Positions 44,701-53,947 of a stretch of 64,000 nucleotides of DNA are shown piece by piece. Every line of letters starts with the position of its first letter. The first letter of the stretch is position 1. Below the pieces are notes generated by a model. It did not search any database and was not told where the DNA came from. It saw only the letters and a program-made list of their open reading frames with translations. The stretch is from assembly GCA_963576475.1 (NCBI GenBank), contig OY754984.1, forward strand, positions 17,769,215 through 17,833,214. Reading direction: 5' to 3'. The stretch comes from Molanna angustata (Eukaryota; Arthropoda; Insecta; Trichoptera; Molannidae). A program made the translations under genes and the position numbers.

Positions 44701-47700
44701 GGTTTCTTGGATAGAGCAGATATTTATGTTTCTCCTTTTTAGAACTTCGACGAGTTCCTGGCTTCTTCCTGTCAGTGATCCAAGATTCCATGTCGAAAAT
44801 CGTATTCTCCTGCTTTCTATGTGCGAACGTTTGTTCTTGTCCATTTTGTCGCTTACGGGAGACACCCTATCATTTTTGCTCTTGTTTATATTTTTAGCCT
44901 CGGTATCATCCACGTCGCTTATGGGGAACGCCCTAACATTTACGCTCTTATCTTTTCGTTTGTACTTCATGATTTGGAGATTTTTTTTTTTTTTTTGGCT
45001 ATGGGTTTTTACGGCCGGTTGCCACCAGATGCCAAGGCTGTGATCTTCTTGGAAGATTTAAGAGCCACCGTTGACCCATTTAGAGGTTCTTCCGCTGCCA
45101 TCTCTACTGTGCACTCCAGCCTGAGTACTCAGCACACCAACGGCCTCTGATCCAAAAATGTTAGAGGAGCCCGATAAGTGGGGTTTGTTGTCGAAGTAGC
45201 CTTCTCCGGCCTCTTGGTCCGCGGGAGCTATTTTATTTCACTCCTACCCTTACGGGCATTCCCCTATCCGCCACCTGGGGACGCGTTCTCTAGGGTGAGG
45301 CTCCCCCGAGAAAAAAAAAAAATATTATCATATTATCAAAATAATGATAATAATATAATACCTAATTATAATTGTAACAGTAAAGTCATTTTAAACAATT
45401 ATTTTTTCAGACCCTATGTTACATTAAGGAATATTTCGTCTAAGGACCAATCAAGGATATCAATAGTTACAATCAAACAAATTCCAGATACTTTCGACAT
45501 TATCGAGTTATTAATATATGGCTTTATGGTAAGAGACAGTATTATTTTTAAAGACATTTCAGTTATATAAAACGATTCCCGGACAATTGGCCGTAGCCGA
45601 TTGGCCGTGGACAATTGGCCGTACGCCCTTTTTACCGTATGGACAATTTATCGTGAGGACAATTGGCCGTGAGGACAATTGGCCGTGAGGACAGTTGGCC
45701 GTGAGGACAATTGGCCGTGGGGACAGTTGGCCGTGAGGACAATTGGCCGTGGAGACAGTTGGCCGTGAGGACAATTGGCCGTGAGGACAATTTATCGTAT
45801 GGACAATTGACCGTATGGACAATTCACCGTGCGGAAACTATTTTTAGCATCAGAAAATTTTTTCTTTCTTTTTTCGTTTGAGTTAAATAAATGGCGTGAA
45901 TAAAAAAAATGTTCGTTTATGGCGACGAACCGATTGCCTTATTTTTTTATTTCAAGATACTAGGAGAAATCCAATATGTCGACAGTGATTAAAACCAAAT
46001 TTTACAAAATAAGCTGTAATTATGTAGTTCTAATTTGCTATATTTTGAGATATACGAAGACGTCTGTTTTTAGACTTCTTCTTGTTCTTTTTTTCATTTT
46101 TCGAGATGGATATCGATTTATAGGTAGGTACTAATAAGAAGGTGTAGATTTCGAAACAATTTAAACTTCTTTGTTTTCTTTTGAAATTATGAGAAACCAA
46201 TATGGCGGCCGTGATTTAAGGATGAATTTTCAAAGTGAATGATTATGTTGGGTTTATCGAGTTTTAATTTGCTACATTTTGAGATTTAAGAAGACGTCTG
46301 TTCCTAAACTTCTTCTTGTTCTTTTTTTGATTGACATAAATAAATAGTTTTTTGTCTTTCCTGTAAAGTAGTCATTTCGTTTGAACGCTCTTCTGGCTTG
46401 ACGCACGCGATTTTTTTTTTTAACATCACCACGTAGGGGACGCCAGCTATTAGGATTTGGGTCCATTTTACTCTTCCGAAGAAGCGCACTACGTAGCGTT
46501 GGGAGGGGTTTGCAATCTAGAAAAGAGTTTATTAATTCGGATTTTAAAAAGACCCGGGTTGTACGAAGGTGGAAACACAGAATTCGGAAGATCGTTCCAC
46601 AGTCGGGCTGCTGTATTAATAAAGGAGTTCGAGAAGCGACTTGTTCGTATATGTTGAAGGTCCACTGTGAATGGGTGCTGCGATTGAGTGAAGCGAGTGA
46701 CTATGTTGCGAGTGGATGGAAGAGGGACCAAAGATGCAAGTTCTTCTGAGCAATTCCCGTGGTAGTATCTATAGAATAAACTTAAAATACCGACTCTGCG
46801 TCTGTGTTCTAGTGATTGCAATCCATCAGTCAGTGATAGATCATCAATTAGACGTATAGCACAGCTTTGGACAGCGTCGAGGGTATTCAGTAGGTATTGG
46901 GGGGCGCCACTATATAATGTAAGGACTGAGCACACACATACCTACAAACCATCACACCGTATCCCTCTCTGTGTAGGCGTAGAGAATCTAACGCCACTTT
47001 TTCTATACTGAATCAATCAATATTCTTGCATCGTTTTATATTTCCCTCTTTCAGAATGTCACTAACAAAGACGTGCCATAATTTTCTTGGACGATATATA
47101 TATATATATATTTTAATAGTATAATATGTAATTTCTTTCAGTTAGCAGAGTACCGAGTTTATACAGATTACACTACAAGAAACCGTTTTATCGTGGATTT
47201 GGCAAATTTGAAAATTTCTCATCTTGCTAAACTCAATCCGAGCTCGTTGAAGAAATGCGAAGAAATCAACAAGGTACTTTTTCATTTTGATCTCATAATT
47301 CTTAAGTTTACAGTAAATACCTAATTTCATCGCCATATAAAGATTAACCGTCTTACTAATAAACGTAAATTATCTATAGTACCTACCTGGTAATAGAGCG
47401 TGAATAAGAAAATAGTTTACTTATAATCCGTGACTTAATTGATCTTAATTACACCTCTATTTCACAGACGTCAAGTTAGGACAGGTCGAGATGTTTTTTA
47501 ACGCTTGACTAACCCGTCATACCAAGAATTTCGAAATGGCGTATCTTTCACATATGATCCGACGCATATTTGAGATTGACAGAAAAATTTAATACTTTAA
47601 CGTTTTTCCTTGATATTCTTCATCGCAACCCTGTTTAAATTGACTCCACACGGCACATCGCTGTTTTATATTCATTTTTCGATGTCAGATATCCAAAGAT

Positions 47701-50700
47701 AACATGCATTTTTCTATTTTTTGACATCTGTGGAGCCAATGCGGCCATATGAAGAAAATAAAAGAGGCTGTTCGTAAACATTTCGGTGAAGTAGTAAGTC
47801 ATATCTTAGTATACGTTTATAAGTAAGATTTTTTAAAGCCGATCTTAAATATTTTAGTCATGCTTATCTAGTTGCGCGTTTAGTAAACTATTCACATTCT
47901 CAATTAGTAAAAAGACACATCACATCCATAAAATGGCATTGAAGAATTATAAAGTTTTCATAATAAAATAAATAATAAAAGAAACTTTTAGATGGGTCGA
48001 TGGCAGAGCGGTTAGCGCGCTGGGGTATTAATCCAGTGGTCCCGAGTTCGAATCCTGCCTCGACCGATTTCGTTCACCTATAGCACAAGCATTTATGCTT
48101 ATTTTAGGGAACGTAGGAAGATGTATATGTATTTGTTTAACAAGAACATATTCATTTTTTAGTAAAAAAAAAAATAATAAAAGTAACCTTAGAAACTATG
48201 GAGCTAGTCCTAAACGAAAAGTCATCATCATCATCATTGGCGCTACAGCCCACTGTGAGCCTTGGCCTCCTCCAGAATTTTTCGCCATTTAGACCGGTCC
48301 ATCGTCTGCATTCTCCAGTTTGTCACGCCAATCCTCTTTAGATCCTCCTGTACGCCGTCCATCCACCGCAGCTTGGGTCTCCCCACACCACGTCTCCCCT
48401 CCGGTCGTGTGTCGAGAATCTTCTTTGAGATTCGGCATTCCTCCATTCGCTGAACGTGCCCTAACCATTGAAGCCGATGTATTTTAATATATTTTACTAT
48501 GTTAGGATCACTGTAAAGGTTCTCCAGCTCATGGTTGTACCTTATCCTCCATATTCCACTCTCACAAAGAGGCCCAAAGATTTTTCTCAAAACCTTCCGT
48601 TCAAAAACCAGCAGCGCTTTTTCATCCTTCCTATTAAGAACCCAGCATTCAGCACCATATACAAGTACTGGTCGCAGCAATGTTTTATACAATAACAACT
48701 TGGTATTTCGTGTCAACAATCGGGACTTGAGATGTCGGTGAATACCGAAATAGCATTTATTTGCCACAGCTATTCGTCTTTTAATCTCGACACTAACATC
48801 GTTGTTACTGGTTATTATTGAACCTAGGTACTGAAACGACCCCACAGTTTCAATGGTATGATTACCAGCACTAATCAGAGTTTCTTGGGCATTTCTATGG
48901 TTGGACATTTTAGCTGCAATCATATATTTTGTCTTAGAAGAGTTCACTTGAAGTCCCATTCTGGCAGAAGCATTTTCCAGGTGTATAAACGCTTGTTTTA
49001 CATCATTTGGTGTTCTTGCAATTAAGTCAACATCATCTGCATATGCAAGTTTCTGGCTTGATTTGCGAAAAATTGTACCTGCTGTCTCAATTCTGGCATC
49101 TCTGATGGCTTTCTCTAGTACTATATTAAATAATAGGCAAGACAATGCATCACCCTGCCGTAAGCCATTATAGGTTTTAAATATGTCCGAGGTGCTGGTT
49201 TGTATTTTGACCCTACAATTTGAACCATGCAATGTTGCTCTCACTAGTCTTACTAGTTTGAATGGTATTCCCATTTCCATCATGGCCTCGTACAATGTCG
49301 CTCTATTGACACTATCGTATGCTGCCTTAAAATCTATAAATAAATGGTGGGTCTCTATATTATACTCGAGCGTTTTTTCCAGTATTAGCCTAAGGGCAAA
49401 AATTTGGTCAATTGTCGATCTTCCTGGCCTGAAACCACTTTGGTATTGCCCAATTATATGTTCTGCATGTGGCATAAGTCGCATGAATAGAACCCCTGCA
49501 AACACTTTATAGGCTGAACTCAGGAGCGTTATACCTCTGTAGTTGCTGCAGTCCATTGTGTCACCTTTTTTATGTAGTGGACATATAATCCCAGTATTCC
49601 ATTCTTCTGGTATTGATTCAGTGTCCCATATTTTACCAATAATTGTGTGCATGAGTCTACCTATTGTCTCTCCACCGTATTTGAGTAGCTCACCTGGTAT
49701 TCCATCGTGACCTGGAGACTTATTATTTTTGAGTAGGCTTAATGCTTTGTTTACTTCTTCCAAGGTTGGGTCCGGTTGATCATCTTCATTTTGTTCGAAG
49801 GGGGGGATATTTATGTCTGATTCTCTTGTGGTGGTTTCGTTATTCAACATTTCATCAAAGTGTTGTGCCCAGCGCTTAAGGATATCTACATTGTCATTAA
49901 GAATTTCACCATTTTTGTTTCTACAGGCAGTTGTTCTGGGTTTGAATTCCTTCCGCTGTTGGTTAATCCTTTGGTAGAACTTTCTAGTTTCATTTTGAGA
50001 CTTCAATGTTTCCAATTCCACCAGCCTCAGCTTTTCATATTCTCTCTTTTTCCTTTTATGAGTGTGCTTTTCTTCTCGTCTTCTCTCTCTATATTCTTCT
50101 TGAGTGGCCCTTGTATTTCTCTGTTGCATTTTCTTATATGCCTCATTGTTTAAATTTGTCACCCTCATGCAATCACCATCAAACCATTCAGGTCGTCTTG
50201 TCTGTCTCACGTTTTCAAGTACAGCTAGGGCTGCTTCTTTGATATTTATTTGGCAGTCCTTCCATATTTCAGTTGCTGTTTTATTGAAGTCGACACTATT
50301 GTTTATCCTATTCAATTCCTCCTTGAACCTTGCTCGTATCTCTAAGTCCTTTAAAGCTTCAACATTTATTTTGTTCTGTCTTTCTGTTGGTTGCATTTTG
50401 GCCTTAGAAATTTGTGCTCTGACTTTACTAACCACCAAAAAGTGGTCAGAGTCGCAGTTGGCTCCTTTATAGGTTCGTACGTCGATGAGGTTGGATATGT
50501 GTCTTCCGTCAATCAGAATATGATCGATTTGATTATTTGTGCGGCCATCCGGAGACTTCCATGTGACTTTATGTATGTCTTTGTGGATGAACATAGTACT
50601 TCCAACAGACATTCCATGTGATGTAGCAAAATCTATCAGCCTTTCACCGTTATCATTATGAGTCTCATGAAGGCTATTTGCATCGATTACAGGATGATAC

Positions 50701-53700
50701 ATTGAGTCTCTTCCAACTTTTGCATTCATATCACCAAGAACAATTTTAATATCATTGTTTGGACACGAATCATATGTTCTTTCCAACAAGTTATACCATT
50801 CATCCTTATCTTCCTCTGTGCTTTCTTCCGTGGGGGCATGTGCATTTATTATGCTTGTGTTAAAGAATTTTCCTTTCAACCTTATAACACATAATCTCTC
50901 ACTTATTGGTTTGAAATCTATAACCAGATGCTTCATTCTTTTTGCCACAATGAAACCTGTCCCCAGTATATGGTACTTCTTATGGCAGCTGTAATAAAGA
51001 TTATATTCTCTTTTTTCCATATGACCACTTCCCAGCCACCGTATTTCCTGTATAGCAGTTACATCAGCTTTGTATTTTACCAGTTGTTCCCATAGAACCC
51101 TCAACGCCCCCGGGCAATACAGTGTTCTTACATTCCATGTACAGAGTTTAAAATCGTTGTCCTTATTCCGTTTGCGTGATCGATATTCCAGTTTCTGTCC
51201 GGCTTTTTCTTCTTTTGGTTTCGTAATCATGGGTTTCAAGAAGAGAGGTGATTAACCTCTCGTTCTCAAGGTCTCTGGTAGGTTCGCCACCTTAAGGCAT
51301 GAGACCATGCCCTGGTTTTCTGTCAGGGTTTTCCTTCCCTTATCTGTATCATTCAGTTTTAGGGCGCCGAAAACTCGCCCTCGCCCCCTCCTTATTCGCT
51401 ATGTCACTTAATTAGTGAACACATTGCCCAGGGTTCGCGGGGTCTAAGACCTCTCGTGGACGCTAAGGAATAGGACTTGCTGGTGGCTTGCAGATTTGCA
51501 AATTGGCATTACATGGTATTTTATAGAAATGTCCCCACGGCAAGGAACATTTCCCCATGACCTCACCAGCCCTTGAACCCTCCTAAACGAAAAGTACAAC
51601 ATGAAAATAAATAAGGATAAAACAAAGGTACTAACTGTAGGCAGGGATGAACGCCAAATGAATCTACTGATGTATGGAGCAGCTCTCAAGAATGTCAAAG
51701 AATTTTTTTATCTAGGGGGTAGAATCACATGAGATGGCCGTTCAAGTAGAGAGGTGGACAGCCGCATTCACCAGGCAAAACTCGCCTTCAACATAAAAAT
51801 CCAAGATGTTCGAGTCCAACAACATGGACCTTAAACTCCGAAAGGATCTAGTGAAGACATTTGTATGGAGTATTTTGCTATATGGCTGTGAGACATGGTG
51901 CATAGGTGAAAGAGAACGCAAAAGATTGGAGGCCTTCGAGATGTGGACCTATCGCCGAATGCTTGGCATATCTTGGAGGGACCATATATAACAAATGATG
52001 AGGTTCTCTGCAGAATTGAGGAAGCCAGGCACCTGTCAAACACCATATCGAAAAGGCGTGCAAATTGGATAGGCCATGTGTTGCGACACGAGGATCTCCT
52101 ACATATCATCTTGGAGGGAATGGTTAAGGGTACAAATGGCAGAGGGCGTCCCCGCCGAGAGTATTTAGAACAGGTGTGCCGTGACATGCAGTGTACCTCT
52201 TACACGGAGATGAAAAGAGTCGCTGAAGACCGAGCGGAGTGGAGGAGGAGATGCATCAATTCAATGCTGCCAACCAATCTTCAGGATTGAAACAAAAGAA
52301 GAAGAATAAAATATTTAAACAAAAAAAAAATAATTTCATGAAAATGCTGAATATTTTCCATACAAAATTTGAATACTTAATAGAATGACTTGTTAGTGAG
52401 GGTGTTTAGTGTTGGCCACAACCCACTAGTTTTGGCATGTGAATTTTGCCCTAAACCACTATATTTTGATTCACTATGCGACATGTTTCGGCAGTGCTGT
52501 CCTGCCATCGACCGGCTAGTTGAGACTCAACTAGCCGGAGTCTCAACTAGCCGGTCGATGGCAGGACAGCACTGCCGAAACATGTCGCAATGTGACTCAA
52601 AATATAGTGGTTTAGGGCAAAATTCACATGCCAAAACGGTTAATATGAACAACCACAAAATATCCGCCGAGTATTTAAACTATACAACCCACTCGTTTTA
52701 AATAAGTAGTTTAAAATATTTAAAAATAATTTGTTATTTTTATTTTTTAAACCATCCACATTATTTATGTGCTGTCATTATGTTCATTTTTCTAAAACTC
52801 TCATTTTATATTTCAGAGAGTATCTGGAGTGAACGTAACAGGAATCCACGTCTTGAATCCACCACCATTCCTGGATAAGCTCTTTTTTATCGTAAAGCAA
52901 ATATTGAAGCCGAAGATATCTAACAGGATCAAGATACATCATACTCTCGAACAACTCTACGAAGATGTAAGCCAAGAGATTCTTCCGAAGAACTACGGCG
53001 GACAGGAAAACACCATAGATGAACTATTAGGTATGTATATTTTATAGTTCATTTCACGATAAATACAATCAATAACAAAGATATTTTAAGATAACAAAGT
53101 TAATTTGTAATCACAGGTAGTCTCTCAGACGTTATTCACAATTTAAAAGTGTACCCATTGGAATATTTTAATTTTATTTTGAATAGATTCTCGGGCTTAT
53201 GAATCTTATCGTCTCACAGATCCTGACTGAAACATTATTAAGAACTGTGTCTCCACCGGAAATCTTACCCGGGACACCCGGTTCAAGAGTCAAACATCTA
53301 GCGACGATCGACGATACGATCTATCCTTATTTTGGTTAATAGACGCGATACAATCTCGATTGATAAATTCTCAATAAGATTTTTTTCGCAGTATGACAGA
53401 ATACTTGTCAAAAGTAATTAAATTTTTAATATATTTTTTTATTTATTTATTTACAAAATATACGGCATAAGCCATTTCTTTGTTACAATATACATTTACA
53501 ATAATTGATTACACACAAATATGAAATATAAAATCAAATAAAAATTTCAGTTAGTTAGGTATCTGACTGCTGATCCAAGGGTCCCGGGTTTGATTCCCGG
53601 TGGAGACACAGTTTTTAATTGTGTTTTCAGTCTGGATCTGTGAGACGATTAATATCATAAGTCTCCAGAATGTGGCAACTTGTTATTGGGTGTGTGTTAA

Positions 53701-53724
53701 ATAATAAATAAATAAATAAAGAAA

Positions 53725-53823
<99 letters not shown>

Positions 53824-53888
53824 AATTAATTAATTAATTAATAAAAAATAAATAAAAAAATAAATAAATAAATAAATAAATAAACAAA

Positions 53889-53947
<59 letters not shown>

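Larger units (their letters stand above)
41923..45356 (-). mobile_element. RTE-type retrotransposon, near full length, one frameshift
   Basis: About 3.4 kb in intron 2 of gene B, opposite to the gene. Minus-strand order: GC-rich 5' UTR (about 44971-45310), endonuclease ORF, RT ORF, and a (GAA)n-type 3' tail at 41937-41955. AATGATAATAATAT occurs at 41923-41936 and 45343-45356 and is a candidate 14-bp target duplication, though it is low complexity. The family is the RTE/BovB-like type often annotated as craniofacial development protein 2-like in insects. Confidence 0.85.
48186..52290 (+). pseudogene. older RTE-type RT fragment interrupted by the intact RTE
   Basis: The left piece ends in frame with ...ETMELVLNEK (48190-48222). 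The reading resumes after the insertion as YNMKINKDKTKVLTVGRDER (51593-51655), AALKNVKEFFYLGG, LVKTFVWSILLYGCETWCIG, FEMWTYRRMLGISWRD, RRANWIGHVLRHEDLLHIIL and GRGRPRREYLEQVCRDMQ, ending in a stop near 52290. Several frameshifts and stops; the RT catalytic part is absent. Confidence 0.8.

Noticed and set aside
44396..45043. 215-aa plus-strand ORF
   Set aside because: Antisense shadow of the RTE endonuclease ORF, which has the conserved motifs.
45559..45822. 87-aa minus-strand ORF rich in NCPHGQLS repeats
   Set aside because: Produced by the 16-bp minisatellite; the repeat is not codon-structured and units vary in register.
45581..45830. CRISPR-like array
   Set aside because: Units are contiguous with no unique spacers, and the setting is a eukaryotic intron.
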